The notes under the pieces: generated by a model
Told to the model about the DNA's origin: nothing
The model's input: only the letters and a program-made list of their open reading frames with translations
Databases searched by the model: none
Shown: positions 1 to 9,728 of the stretch, piece by piece
Layout of the letters: each line of letters opens with the position of its first letter
Position numbering within the stretch: the first letter of the stretch is position 1
Assembly (NCBI RefSeq): GCF_000177635.2
Contig: NC_014836.1
Coordinates: forward strand, 1,252,001 to 1,316,000
Direction: 5' to 3'
Origin: Desulfurispirillum indicum S5
GTDB lineage: Bacteria; Chrysiogenota; Chrysiogenetes; Chrysiogenales; Chrysiogenaceae
Length of the DNA: 64,000 bases
Program-made: the position numbers and the translations under genes

Positions 1-54
1 AAAACCTCTGGGTACGGCATGCTGGTCCCAGATAACTGCTTCATTTACGCTCAT
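1..54 (-). CDS. 5' end of a minus-strand gene, cut by window edge
   Basis: Only the first 18 codons are visible, starting at an ATG whose 5' base is 54 (begins MSVNEAVIWDQ). A good ribosome binding site (AGGAG, complement of 61-65) lies 6 bases upstream, which supports a real start. The product cannot be recognised from so little sequence. Confidence 0.5.
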   Translation of the reverse strand, partial: MSVNEAVIWDQHAVPRGF

Positions 55-306
55 GGTTCTCTCCTGATGGTCGAATCACTGACAGGTTGTGCTCGGTGCC
101 GTCGATCGTTGCGGACGGTGAAAACCCCGTCTGTGGTCTGATCCGTGTTCCGCAGCGCACGGTATGCGGGATTCTTTCAGTTGCCTGCATGTTTTTGGTA
201 TTTCGCCGGGCCCCTGGGGTGCTGAAGGTAACTTTCATTGCGTCCGCCTGTCAGGTAATTTATCATGAAGTGCTGAATTCAAGCTACTGTTTGCAAGGGG
301 TGAATC
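55..306. other. Divergent intergenic region
   Basis: This 252-base gap separates the minus-strand gene at the left edge from the plus-strand membrane protein at 307. Two small overlapping ORFs here look unlike protein and have no convincing start signals. Promoters for both neighbours should lie here, but no clear -35/-10 pair was found. Confidence 0.5.
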
Positions 307-867
307 ATGTCGGAACCGGTACAGAACAATAATGTCGAAGAGCCGGTGCTGCCGCGTCTGCTGGCTGCAAGCGCGCTGCAGGCCAATCTCACCAAACATA
401 TGGATTACAATAAGATGGCCGATCAGAAGGCCAGTGCCCTGGTGACCATTGCCACGGTGGTCATCACCATCACTCTTGCCCAGTACGCCAACATGGTGTT
501 TCTGGTACCGGAAGTTCTGCTGGTGACCAGTGTCATCAGCATTTATTACAGCCTGCTTACCATTGTGCCCAAGGTGTATGATCACAATTTTATCGATCCC
601 TACCACTATCAGAGCTTTTCCAAGATCTCCGAGGAGGAGTACCTGAGCCTGTTCAAGGAGCTGATTAAGGACCGTGAGAAGATGTACGATGCCTACCTGC
701 GGGATATCTACTATCTGGGGACCTATCGGCTGAAAAAGAAATACCGCAACCTGATGCGAGGAAAATTCGCTCTGCTGGCCGGGTTGATTGCGGCGGGAGT
801 GCTGACGCTGATCGCCAATCAGGAGTTGTCGTTGATGATACTGCTTTCAAAGGTGCTTGGACACTGA
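307..867 (+). CDS. Pycsar-effector-like transmembrane protein (DUF5706 type)
   Basis: A 186-residue integral membrane protein. After a soluble stretch comes a helix with D-x-K-A near residue 40 (MADQKASALV) leading into two close membrane helices (about 43-60 and 66-85). A charged, Tyr-rich cytosolic segment of about 65 residues follows (90-155). A third membrane helix (about 158-178) is preceded by KKKYRNL. This order is typical of DUF5706, the transmembrane effector of Pycsar anti-phage systems, where cyclic-pyrimidine signalling leads to membrane damage; orphan members are also widespread. The start is ATG with AGGGGTG upstream. The visible neighbours are not a nucleotide cyclase, so a defence role is unproven; it may be a general membrane protein. 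The family call rests on pattern recall, not a search. Confidence 0.6.
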   Translation: MSEPVQNNNVEEPVLPRLLAASALQANLTKHMDYNKMADQKASALVTIATVVITITLAQYANMVFLVPEVLLVTSVISIYYSLLTIVPKVYDHNFIDPYHYQSFSKISEEEYLSLFKELIKDREKMYDAYLRDIYYLGTYRLKKKYRNLMRGKFALLAGLIAAGVLTLIANQELSLMILLSKVLGH

Positions 868-874
868 GGGTCTG

Positions 875-1291
875 TCAATAGCGGCATTGGCCGATGGAGC
901 CTTCAGCGCAGACCTGTCCGTTGACCCAGATGGCCTCCTCAAGATTTGCCCCGTCAAATTGGGCGCTTTCGATGTTACGGCTCCAGCGGAAGTTGGCTCC
1001 GTTGAGGGCGGCGTTGCGAAAGTCGGTACTGCGCAGTTCGGCAGACTGAAAGTTCACGCCGCGCAGATTGGCGCCCTGGAAGTTGGCGTGCATGAGGTTG
1101 GCAGCCTCCATGCGCGCGCCCTCGAAGTTGCCCTCAGCCAGGTTGGCGCTGCGCAGGTTGGCTCCCATCAGGTTTTCTCCGGGGCACTGGGTTCCCGGAC
1201 GCAGCTGACAGTTGCCGACTGTGCGCCCAGAGGCGTTCAGTGAGAATATGAGCAGCAGGAAAAGTGCTCCATATACGTATTTATATGCCAT
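875..1291 (-). CDS. Secreted pentapeptide-repeat protein
   Basis: A 138-residue protein with an N-terminal signal peptide (hydrophobic core about residues 7-20). It is followed by a run of pentapeptide repeats of the A-(N/D)-(L/F)-x-x type, from about residue 40 to 118 (such as ANLRS, ANLAE, ANFQG, VNFQS). Such repeats fold into a right-handed beta-helix. Cysteines occur near the mature N-terminus and near the C-terminus (VCAEGSIGQC), suggesting disulphides in the periplasm. AAGGAGT lies upstream of the start. It converges on the DUF5706-like gene, with 7 bases between the stop codons. No enzyme activity can be assigned. Confidence 0.75.
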   Translation of the reverse strand: MAYKYVYGALFLLLIFSLNASGRTVGNCQLRPGTQCPGENLMGANLRSANLAEGNFEGARMEAANLMHANFQGANLRGVNFQSAELRSTDFRNAALNGANFRWSRNIESAQFDGANLEEAIWVNGQVCAEGSIGQCRY

Positions 1292-1458
1292 GGGAAAGAC
1301 TCCTTAGTAAGGCTTCATTGGTGGATATGATGCCACAGAATCTGCCGGTATTCAGTAAAAATCGGCAAAGACTTGATAGATAAGAATTTGTTTCCACTGA
1401 AGAACATTTCCTGTTAGATTGGTAGGTGCGTAAGTCCTGATCGCTGACGGGGTGGAAT

Positions 1459-4400
1459 TTGGGTATTCTGTCGAAAGAAGAACAAAGGCTTTTGTTTGTC
1501 CCCCTGGCGGGGGCCCTGGCTGTGGCCGTGGTGGTAACCCTTTTTCTGCTGCAACTGGCATCGGTCCGCACGGAACAGCGTGTCAGCCAGGCCCGCTCTG
1601 AAGGCCAGGAACGCATTGTGCAGCTGCGTGAACAACTGGAAGATGCCCTCTTCGACAGCTATCACGTGATGCATGCCACAGCCCGGGAAGTGGCTGAGCT
1701 CTCGCCATGGTCAGAAGAGAGGTTTGCGGCAGCCGGCAGCCGGGTATTACAGGCTCAGGATGCGATTTCTGCCATAGCGCTCGTGTCCCGCCAGGAGCTG
1801 GCCGCGGTGTACCCTCCCTCACTGGCGCAGAATGTGCCCTGTTTCACGTCGAAGAGTATTCACCGACTTTCCCAGAATAGCTCCACCAGCGCCACCCTTC
1901 GTGGCCCTCTTTTCCCCTCCCCGGATGAAGCTCAAGTCTGTATGGCGATACCACTTTCTGCCACTGCAGATGCTGACGCTGGCATACTGCTGGCAGCGAT
2001 TAACCTGGCGAGCATGCTGGAAAAAGCAGGAAGCGTGGACTTTCGCCTTGATGGCATGTTTCTGGGGCTCAGCAAGGCGCTGAGCCCTGTGGCAGAAGGG
2101 GAATTTGCCGGCCATGAAAGGGCTTTCCGTGATGATGCCGTCACCACGCGCCTGCGCTTTCATGACGCCGAGTGGTATTTCTCCATGGCACCACAGGGTC
2201 AGTGGGGCCCGCAGGTCTACTCCTGGGTCTGGGTTATCGCGCTGTTCTCGGTGGCCGCCGGCAGCCTCTCCTGGTATCTTTTCCACCAGCTTATGCGCAT
2301 GCACCGGTCCAGTCAGCGACTGGTGCCTGAGATGCGCAGCCGACGCCAGGCTCAGCAGGAGGTGCGGCGCATGAGCCGTGCCCTGGAAAACAGCGCCTGC
2401 TCGGTATTGATCACGGATATCGACGGTCTCATAGAGTACGCCAATCCGAAAACCTGCCGGGTGACGGGTTACTCGCAGGCAGAACTGCTGGGGAGCAACC
2501 CGCGTCTGTTCAGCGCGGGGGAGACGCCCGCTGAGGTGTACGATGCCATGTGGAGCGATCTGCTCAGTGGCCGCGAATGGGTGGGCGAACTGCTGAATCG
2601 TCGCAAGGATGGCAGTCTCTACTGGGAGCATGTGGCCATTTCGCCTATCTTAAATCAGAGCGGCAGGATCATGAGCTATATTGCCGTCAAAGAAGATATT
2701 ACCCGTCGTCGGCAGGTGGAGATTACGCTGGAGCGGGAGCGGGGTGTCCTGGAGGCCATCGCCCAGGCCCGGCCTTCATCGGAAATTCTGCGCACTATCT
2801 GCGCTATCATACAGGAGCAGATTCCCCATTCGCGCTGTTCGTTCATGCTGCTGGACGCTTCGGGAAAGGTGCTGCAGGGCTGCATTCACACTGACCTGCC
2901 AACGGAGTATGTGGATCTCATCGTCAGCGTTCCGGTGCGGGAGGCTTCCGGTTCCTGTGGCACGGCAGCATATCGCAGGCAACCAGTGATCGTCAGCGAT
3001 ATCGCCACTGACCCCTTCTGGAGTGGCCCGTTTCGCGTGATGGCACTCAAGCACGGACTGAATGCCTGCTGGTCCTGGCCGGTGCTCTCCTCGACGGAAG
3101 AGGTACTGGGCACCTTTGCCATTTACTGCCGTGATCAGCGCAGGCCCGAGCCCCACGAGGAGCTTATGGTCATGCGTTTTGCCTCCATAGCGGCCATCGC
3201 GGTGGAAAAGGAGGAGTGGCGCGAAAAACTGCTGCTCAGCGAGCAGCGCTACCGCAGTTTCATGGAGAGCCTCAACGACGGGGTTATTATCACCCAGGAC
3301 GGCCTGCTGCGCTATCTGAACCAGTCTATGGCGCAGATGGTCGGATACGGGCGGGAGTCTCTCACGGAAACACCATTCATGACCTATATCCATCCTGACG
3401 ATCAGGCCCTGGCCATGGATTACCACCGACGCCGCATGATGGGGCAGCAGGCTCCCAGTGAATATGACGTGCGGCTTCTCTGTCACGATGGGCGGGTGAT
3501 CACGGTGCGCGTAAATTCGAGCCTGATTACCTGGAATAACCGCCCGGCTGCCCTGGCAACGGTCACGGACATGACCCGGCGTCATGAGGCCCAGGAGCAG
3601 ATCCGGCAGCTTAATGAAAGCCTTGAGCGCCGGGTGACCGAAGAGCTGAAGCGGCGTATGGAGACGGAAACCCTGCTGGAGGGTGTTTTTGAGAACTCTT
3701 CGGTGGGTATCGTGGCCATTGATGGCAGGGGGCAGGTGCTGAGGGCGAACGCCACCTACTGTCAGATGCTGGGGTATTGTCCTGAAGAGCTGCGCGAAGT
3801 CGGATTGGACTCTCTCCATCCCGATGACCGCCTGACGGTGGTCGAACACTTCGAATCCCTGATGGATGGTTCTGCGGCCATGTGTCAGATTGAAATACGC
3901 TATCTCACCAGGGATGGCGGGCTGCTTGATGTTCAGATAGTTGCCTCGGCACTGAATGATGAAAATGGAGATCCCAGGGCCATTCTCGCCATGGTCAAGG
4001 ATATCAGCGATCTCAAGGTGGCCATTCGCCGCCAGCGCATCCAGGAACAGCTGTTGATCCAGCAGTCAAAGATGGCGGTCATGGGAGAGATGATCGGCGC
4101 GATTACCCACCAGTGGAAACAGCCCCTGAATGCCCTTTCCATCATACTGCAGGAGGCCCGCGAGGATTATCAGCTGGGCATTCTGCCACCACCGGTCTTC
4201 AGCGAAGCTGTGGAAAGATCCCTCAATCATATTGACTTCATGTCCCGCACCATCGACGATTTCCGCGATTTCTTCCGCCCTGACAAGAGCCGTGTGCTCT
4301 TTGACATTATCGAGGCCGTGGAGGAGGTGGAGAAACTTCTGCAGAAGCAGCTTCATCTGCACAGCGTCAGTATGCTCTATGAAATCTCTTCAGAAAACCA

Positions 4401-4785
4401 AGCGCATCGTGCCATCTATACCGTTGCCAATGAGGTGAAACAGATTGTCCTGAATATCCTCAATAACGCCATTGACGCCATAGCGGCGGCGCGGGTACAG
4501 GGCCTGCTGCACCGCAATGATAATGGCATCATTCGCGTGCGCCTGGAGACCACGCCCATGGAGCGCATCCTGCTTATTGAGGACAACGGCGGTGGTATTC
4601 CCGATGAGATTCTGCCGCGAATTTTCAAACCGTACTTCACCACAAAGGCGGACAAGGGGACTGGCATTGGCCTCTATCTCTCCAGGATGATCATGGAAAA
4701 CAGCCTTGGGGGGAGTATCAGCGTTACAAATACACCGTCTGGCGCCTGTTTCCGCCTGGCCTTTCCAACGCTGCAGAAGGAGTAG
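1459..4785 (+). CDS. Membrane PAS/GAF sensor histidine kinase
   Basis: An 1108-residue sensor kinase that autophosphorylates on His. It starts at TTG, with GGTGGA just upstream. Domains in order: membrane helix about 11-33; periplasmic sensor about 35-250 of no recognised family; membrane helix about 254-275; PAS about 305-425; GAF about 430-585; PAS about 598-708; PAS about 739-852; coiled coil; phosphoacceptor H884 in THQWKQPLN; HATPase with N box NNAID near 1002, DNGGGIP and [10 protein letters not shown]. The HxW(K/R)QPLN box marks a subfamily of multi-PAS kinases. It is the first of three consecutive kinases with no response regulator alongside, so its partner must be elsewhere. The signal sensed is unknown; a GAF domain could bind a small molecule or haem. 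Confidence 0.9.
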   Translation: MGILSKEEQRLLFVPLAGALAVAVVVTLFLLQLASVRTEQRVSQARSEGQERIVQLREQLEDALFDSYHVMHATAREVAELSPWSEERFAAAGSRVLQAQDAISAIALVSRQELAAVYPPSLAQNVPCFTSKSIHRLSQNSSTSATLRGPLFPSPDEAQVCMAIPLSATADADAGILLAAINLASMLEKAGSVDFRLDGMFLGLSKALSPVAEGEFAGHERAFRDDAVTTRLRFHDAEWYFSMAPQGQWGPQVYSWVWVIALFSVAAGSLSWYLFHQLMRMHRSSQRLVPEMRSRRQAQQEVRRMSRALENSACSVLITDIDGLIEYANPKTCRVTGYSQAELLGSNPRLFSAGETPAEVYDAMWSDLLSGREWVGELLNRRKDGSLYWEHVAISPILNQSGRIMSYIAVKEDITRRRQVEITLERERGVLEAIAQARPSSEILRTICAIIQEQIPHSRCSFMLLDASGKVLQGCIHTDLPTEYVDLIVSVPVREASGSCGTAAYRRQPVIVSDIATDPFWSGPFRVMALKHGLNACWSWPVLSSTEEVLGTFAIYCRDQRRPEPHEELMVMRFASIAAIAVEKEEWREKLLLSEQRYRSFMESLNDGVIITQDGLLRYLNQSMAQMVGYGRESLTETPFMTYIHPDDQALAMDYHRRRMMGQQAPSEYDVRLLCHDGRVITVRVNSSLITWNNRPAALATVTDMTRRHEAQEQIRQLNESLERRVTEELKRRMETETLLEGVFENSSVGIVAIDGRGQVLRANATYCQMLGYCPEELREVGLDSLHPDDRLTVVEHFESLMDGSAAMCQIEIRYLTRDGGLLDVQIVASALNDENGDPRAILAMVKDISDLKVAIRRQRIQEQLLIQQSKMAVMGEMIGAITHQWKQPLNALSIILQEAREDYQLGILPPPVFSEAVERSLNHIDFMSRTIDDFRDFFRPDKSRVLFDIIEAVEEVEKLLQKQLHLHSVSMLYEISSENQAHRAIYTVANEVKQIVLNILNNAIDAIAAARVQGLLHRNDNGIIRVRLETTPMERILLIEDNGGGIPDEILPRIFKPYFTTKADKGTGIGLYLSRMIMENSLGGSISVTNTPSGACFRLAFPTLQKE

Positions 4786-4891
4786 TCATCCGCGGTATCC
4801 GGGTGGCTCGTACTTGCCAAAGCGTGCGTCCTTCCTGTATAAACCTGTATCGGCGATCGAACCTATCTTTTTCCGGGAGAGGAATGTAGCG

Positions 4892-7225
4892 TTGCCAGAA
4901 AACTGTACCCCCCCCATTACTCCCGATCTGGCTGACTTCCTGAATGCCTGCGATGAGCCGGTTCTGTTTTTTCATCGTCAGACGCAGCGGATTTGTTACG
5001 GCAATGCGGCTCTGCAAAACCTTCTGGGCATATCTGATGCATCGTCATCCTGGCCATTTGTTCATGATCTTTTTACCAATGTGGAGAGTTCATCTTTCAC
5101 GACTGAGTCCGCTCGATACCAGTATCTGTGGTCGAAGCAGAGCATGCAGGATGGGATGGTGCAGCTGACGGCCTATGTCCCACGGGCCCACCCCGACTAT
5201 GTTCTCATGAAGCTGCATATTGACGAGCGTTTTCTGCAGCGCTTCGAGCAGTGTCTGCACTTTTCCGGCGACGGGCTCTGGGAGTGGGAACTGCTGTCCG
5301 GCACGGTCTATCTCTCTCCGCGCTGGAAGGAAATCGCCGGATACAGCGATGGTGAGCTGGAGAACTCCTTTGCTTCATGGCGCCAGGTAATACATCCCGA
5401 CGACTATCAGCGCGCCATTGAACGCATCCGATCCCTGTCCCAGTTCCCCGGCCGCGTCTTCCAGGTGGTTCACCGCATTCTCAGCAAGAGTGGAACCTTC
5501 AAGTGGGTGCTCTGCCGTGGCCAGGTTCTCCCCGGCCCCGATGGCAAGGCTGAGCGGATCATCGGCTTTCTGACTGATATCGATGAACAGCGTAAAATAG
5601 AAGAGGAGCTGGAGCAGGCCCGGCAGATGCTGCTGGATGTTCAGTCGCGGGTCAGCATGGGCAACTGGGAAATGGATCTGGAGACGGAGCAGTTCTGGTG
5701 GTCCGATGAGATGTACCGCATTTTCAATGTCTCCGCGGGTGACTTTGGCGGAAGCCTCAATGATTTTCTCGCCATGATCATCCCCGAGGAGCAGCCGCTT
5801 GTGGAACAGGTCTTTCGTGGCGATGTTCCCTTCAGTCACTTTTTCACCTTCCACACTGATCCCGTCGGGCCGCGCACGGTTTACATGGAAGCCGAAATCT
5901 ACCGCAACGCGCATGGTACGCCCACCCGTATGGTGGGTCTGGCCCAGGATGTCACCGCCCAGCGCGAAGCTCAACAGCAGAACAGCAAGCTCAGCCGGGC
6001 GTTGGAGCAGGTTCCCAACGCGGTCATCATCACGGACCGCGAAGGCACCATAGAATACATTAACCCTGCCTTCGAACAGATTACCGGTTATACCCGGGAA
6101 GAGGTCATCGGCCGTAATCCCAATGTGCTGAACTCCTCTTCCATGCCCAGGGAGTTTTACCGGGACATGTGGCAGCAGATCCTTAACGGAAGCATCTTTG
6201 AAGGGGAACTGGTCAATCGGCGCAAGGATGGCACCCTCTACCAGGAGCACAAGTCCATTGCCCCTATTCGCGATACCCGTGGGCATATCACCCACTTTGT
6301 TTCCATTGGCCGGGATATCACCCAGCAGGTGCAGATGCAGCGGGAAATTGAAGCTGCCAACCAGACCCTGCAGGAATTAAACGAGGGACTGCAGCGGCGG
6401 GTTGAAGAGGGAATTGAAAAGCAGCGGCGTCAGGAGCAGCTTTTGCTGCAGCAGTCGCGCCTGGGGGCCATGGCCGAAATGATGAGCTATGTGGCCCACC
6501 ACTGGCGGCAGCCTCTGAATATCATCGGCCTGCTGATTCAGAATATTCAGATAGCCCACCAGATGAACGAGCTCAACTCCCAGTTTATTGAGGATGTCTC
6601 CCGTCAGTCCATGGAGCAGATCCGCAAAATGTCAGAGGTTATCGACAGCTTCGCCAGCTTTTCCCAGGAGTCCCGTGACAAGCAGCCGTTCAGTCTGGTA
6701 CACGCCATTCAGGACACCCTGCTGCTGGTGCAGCAGCAGTTGCAGGACAGTGGCATCACCATTCAGGCGACCTTTGTGCCCACCGGACAGATGATTCCCG
6801 TCAGTCAGGCCGATACCTGCCCCATAGACCCGCATCAGAACAACTATCCTGCCGTGAATGTGCTGGGGTACCCCAACGAGTTCAAACATGTGCTGCTGAG
6901 TATCATCAACAATGCCCGTGACGCCATTGCCAGTCGTTTCAAGGGTTCTGGGCAGGGCTTCATTGACATATCCCTGGATCATAACGAGCAGGAGATTGTG
7001 GTGCGGATCGCCGATACTGGAATGGGGATTGACGCTGCTATCATGGATCGCATTTTCGACCCCTATTTCACTACCAAGGATGTGGGCAAAGGCACCGGAA
7101 TTGCTCTCTATATGGCCAAGGTCATTATCGAAACCCATATGGGAGGCCAACTGACGGCGCAGAATACCAATGAAGGTGCCTGCTTCACCATCCGGTTTCA
7201 CGTTCCTGCACAGGTTTCTGTGTGA
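4892..7225 (+). CDS. Soluble multi-PAS sensor histidine kinase
   Basis: A 777-residue cytosolic kinase without membrane helices. The reading frame stays open upstream to 4706, but that part overlaps the previous gene. A TTG at 4892 is preceded by GGGAGAGGA at a suitable distance, so it is chosen. Four PAS-like domains are seen: about 10-115 (weak), 124-233 (PAS_3 type), 246-360 and 367-485. A coiled coil leads to H536 in AHHWRQPLN. The HATPase has NNARDAI, DTGMGID and GKGTGIALY. The stop overlaps the start of the next kinase by 4 bases (GTGA), so the two are translationally coupled and may work together. The lack of membrane helices suggests an internal cue such as redox state or a metabolite. 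Confidence 0.88.
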   Translation: MPENCTPPITPDLADFLNACDEPVLFFHRQTQRICYGNAALQNLLGISDASSSWPFVHDLFTNVESSSFTTESARYQYLWSKQSMQDGMVQLTAYVPRAHPDYVLMKLHIDERFLQRFEQCLHFSGDGLWEWELLSGTVYLSPRWKEIAGYSDGELENSFASWRQVIHPDDYQRAIERIRSLSQFPGRVFQVVHRILSKSGTFKWVLCRGQVLPGPDGKAERIIGFLTDIDEQRKIEEELEQARQMLLDVQSRVSMGNWEMDLETEQFWWSDEMYRIFNVSAGDFGGSLNDFLAMIIPEEQPLVEQVFRGDVPFSHFFTFHTDPVGPRTVYMEAEIYRNAHGTPTRMVGLAQDVTAQREAQQQNSKLSRALEQVPNAVIITDREGTIEYINPAFEQITGYTREEVIGRNPNVLNSSSMPREFYRDMWQQILNGSIFEGELVNRRKDGTLYQEHKSIAPIRDTRGHITHFVSIGRDITQQVQMQREIEAANQTLQELNEGLQRRVEEGIEKQRRQEQLLLQQSRLGAMAEMMSYVAHHWRQPLNIIGLLIQNIQIAHQMNELNSQFIEDVSRQSMEQIRKMSEVIDSFASFSQESRDKQPFSLVHAIQDTLLLVQQQLQDSGITIQATFVPTGQMIPVSQADTCPIDPHQNNYPAVNVLGYPNEFKHVLLSIINNARDAIASRFKGSGQGFIDISLDHNEQEIVVRIADTGMGIDAAIMDRIFDPYFTTKDVGKGTGIALYMAKVIIETHMGGQLTAQNTNEGACFTIRFHVPAQVSV

Positions 7226-9630
7226 AGATTTTGCCCCTCGTCGCTCAGTCTGTTCTTAATCATCTGCCCTGTGGAGCCATCTGCGTGGATCGTCAGGGCA
7301 GGGTGGCTCTGGTGAACGCCATGGCAGCTCGCCTGTGGCAGGTGGCACCCGATACGGCCCTGGATATCAGTTCGCTGACCCAGTTGATGGCCAGCCAGCT
7401 GGAATCTCCTGAGCCGTTTGTGGAAGCGGTCCTGTCATACTTTTCCAGCAGCGGGCAACAGGAAATTGCTGGCCAGCTCAGGCAGGTGTGCGGGCGAAAA
7501 ATCCATCATGCCATCACCGCGATCCATGATGAGTGTTTTCCCGAAGGAGCCTGGCTGTGGAGCTTTCTACCCCAGGAGGAGGCTCCGGCGGCTGTACCGG
7601 TTCCAGCAGAATCAGGGGCTTCTCTCTTTGCCGATGGCGAGATCACCCGTGATCTGAATGCCGTTGGCTCCCTTATGGAGGCCCTTGCGGAGATGGTCTT
7701 TTTTTATACCCTTGACCGCACCATGTACTTTGGTAATGTCATGGGCCGGTTTGCCCCCGAAACCCGGCTTTCCCCCGGGCACTTTTTTGCTCGCAGCATC
7801 TGGCAGATATTTCCCCACAAAACGGCGCGTATTCACGAACAAGTCAACCGTGAGGTGCTGCAGGAGGCGACGACGAAGGTCTTTGAGTGGTGTATGAGCG
7901 GCGGTGATGGTCAGGAGTTCTGGTTTCGCTCGTCCCATGCTCCACTGCTGGACGCTGGGGGGCAGGCCGTGGGTATTGTGGGAATATCCATGGATATCAC
8001 CCGCCTGAAAAGCCTTGAGGAAAACACCCGCGAGCAGACAACCTATATTCGCAACATACTGAATTTCCAGGCCAATCTCATCGTGGTCATGGAAGGGTCT
8101 CGGCTGAAAACCTGCAATAAAGCCTTTCTTGACTTCTTCCACTGTGAGACCAAGGAGGAATTCCTGCAACGTAACCAGTCGCTGGAGCAGGTTTTTGTGG
8201 AGGAGGAGGGTTATCTCAGCGCCCGGGATGGTCAGTGGCTCCTCAGGTTGATGGAGAATCGACAGCGCGCTCAGGAGACGCGCGTGCTCCTCTATGATAT
8301 GCGACGCGGAGAGAATCGTCATTTCCTGCTGGATTTTCGCATCATGCCCACGGGTATTGACGAGATGGTTCTCACTTTTACTGATATTACCGAACTGGAA
8401 GAATACCATCGCCTTTTGCAGGATATTAATGCGTATCTGGAGATTAAGGTTCAGCAGCGCACCAGCAAGCTTCAGCAGGTCAACGATCTGTTGCAGACAC
8501 GGGAAAAGCTGGTACACACTATTTTCGAAACGATTCATGTGGGTATTGTGGTGCTGGATGAGGGCGGCAGCATTGTGCAGTCTAACAGTGCCTTCGGGCG
8601 TATCTGCAGCCTGGGCACCGATGAACTCGCGGGAAAACCCTTCGAGGAGTGTCTGCGCGGACGCAGTCGCCGCAGTGCCAGACGCATGTTCAATCGATCC
8701 CTGACGCGTTCCCAAGTCCAGGGGCCCTACCACTGGAAGGTACAGCGCCATGATGGCGCTCAGCTGCGGGTACTGTTCAGTCTGTCTCCCCTGGCCTATG
8801 GCAGTGGACAGGACTATCGCCTGCTGACCATTACCGATATCACACGGCGTCACGCCATGGAAGAGCGTGCCCGCTACCAGGAGCAGATGCTGATTCAGCA
8901 GTCGCGCATGGCGGACATGGGGGAGATGATCGGGGTCATAGCCCACCAGTGGAAGCAGCCACTCAACAGCATAGCCTTGCTGGCTCAGACCATTTCTCTG
9001 CTCTTTGATGGGCAGCCTGGTGAATACAGTCGCCAGCGCATTGCCGACTCCCTGCAGAATATCCTGGAGCAGGTCCGGTTCATGGCAGACACGATTGAAG
9101 ACTTTCGCGACTTCCTGACGCCCTCGAAGGAAAAAGTGAATTTCCCCCTGGATGTTGCTGTCGCCTCCATACTGCATATTCTGGCGCCGCAACTGCAGCT
9201 CAGTGGAATCACTCCCCACACCAGCTTCCAGAGTACGGCAGGGGAGCTGATGCTGGCCCACGGATATCCCAATGAGTTCAAACAGGTCATTCTCAATATA
9301 TTGGTCAACGCCCGTGATGCCATTGAGCAGGCGCGCAGCAACGGCCAGCAACTTCAAGGAGAGCACAGTATCGATATCGCCATAGAACCGTTGCCGGAAC
9401 ACTGGCAGCTCGCCATCAGCGATACCGGTGGGGGAATTCCCCCGCAGATGCTGGAGAAGATCTTTGAACCCTACATGACCACCAAGGGGGATCAGGGAAC
9501 GGGAATCGGGCTCTCCATGTCGCGCACGATCATCGAAGACCATATGGGTGGCAGCATTGAGGCCACGAACTGGGAGAAAGGGGCGCGAATCCTTATACAG
9601 CTTCCTCGCGCGGGGAAGAGCTCCCTGTGA
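7222..9630 (+). CDS. Soluble multi-PAS sensor histidine kinase
   Basis: An 802-residue kinase beginning at a GTG that overlaps the stop of the preceding kinase. PAS-like domains lie at about 8-60 (short), 146-270, 277-390 and 431-545. A coiled coil precedes H575 in AHQWKQPLN. The HATPase shows the N-box motif VNARDAI, then DTGGGIPPQ and QGTGIGLSMS. No membrane segment is present. Its kinase core resembles those of the two upstream kinases, consistent with duplication of the core and divergence of the sensors. No receiver domain is fused and no response regulator follows, since the next gene is uppP. Confidence 0.88.
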   Translation: MKILPLVAQSVLNHLPCGAICVDRQGRVALVNAMAARLWQVAPDTALDISSLTQLMASQLESPEPFVEAVLSYFSSSGQQEIAGQLRQVCGRKIHHAITAIHDECFPEGAWLWSFLPQEEAPAAVPVPAESGASLFADGEITRDLNAVGSLMEALAEMVFFYTLDRTMYFGNVMGRFAPETRLSPGHFFARSIWQIFPHKTARIHEQVNREVLQEATTKVFEWCMSGGDGQEFWFRSSHAPLLDAGGQAVGIVGISMDITRLKSLEENTREQTTYIRNILNFQANLIVVMEGSRLKTCNKAFLDFFHCETKEEFLQRNQSLEQVFVEEEGYLSARDGQWLLRLMENRQRAQETRVLLYDMRRGENRHFLLDFRIMPTGIDEMVLTFTDITELEEYHRLLQDINAYLEIKVQQRTSKLQQVNDLLQTREKLVHTIFETIHVGIVVLDEGGSIVQSNSAFGRICSLGTDELAGKPFEECLRGRSRRSARRMFNRSLTRSQVQGPYHWKVQRHDGAQLRVLFSLSPLAYGSGQDYRLLTITDITRRHAMEERARYQEQMLIQQSRMADMGEMIGVIAHQWKQPLNSIALLAQTISLLFDGQPGEYSRQRIADSLQNILEQVRFMADTIEDFRDFLTPSKEKVNFPLDVAVASILHILAPQLQLSGITPHTSFQSTAGELMLAHGYPNEFKQVILNILVNARDAIEQARSNGQQLQGEHSIDIAIEPLPEHWQLAISDTGGGIPPQMLEKIFEPYMTTKGDQGTGIGLSMSRTIIEDHMGGSIEATNWEKGARILIQLPRAGKSSL

Positions 9631-9728
9631 GAAAAGGCAGTGCTTCGCAGCCGTCAACCTGCCGCAAACTGCTGGGCGGATATAACTCTATGCGTATCGG
9701 CTGATGAATCTCCAATGAAAGGTTTCCC

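Noticed and set aside
307-867. Complete Pycsar defence system
   Set aside because: No cyclase gene in the visible 64 kb next to the effector-like gene.
7612-9657. 681-codon minus-strand frame opposite the third kinase
   Set aside because: Shadow of a high-GC gene; the plus strand has clear kinase motifs.
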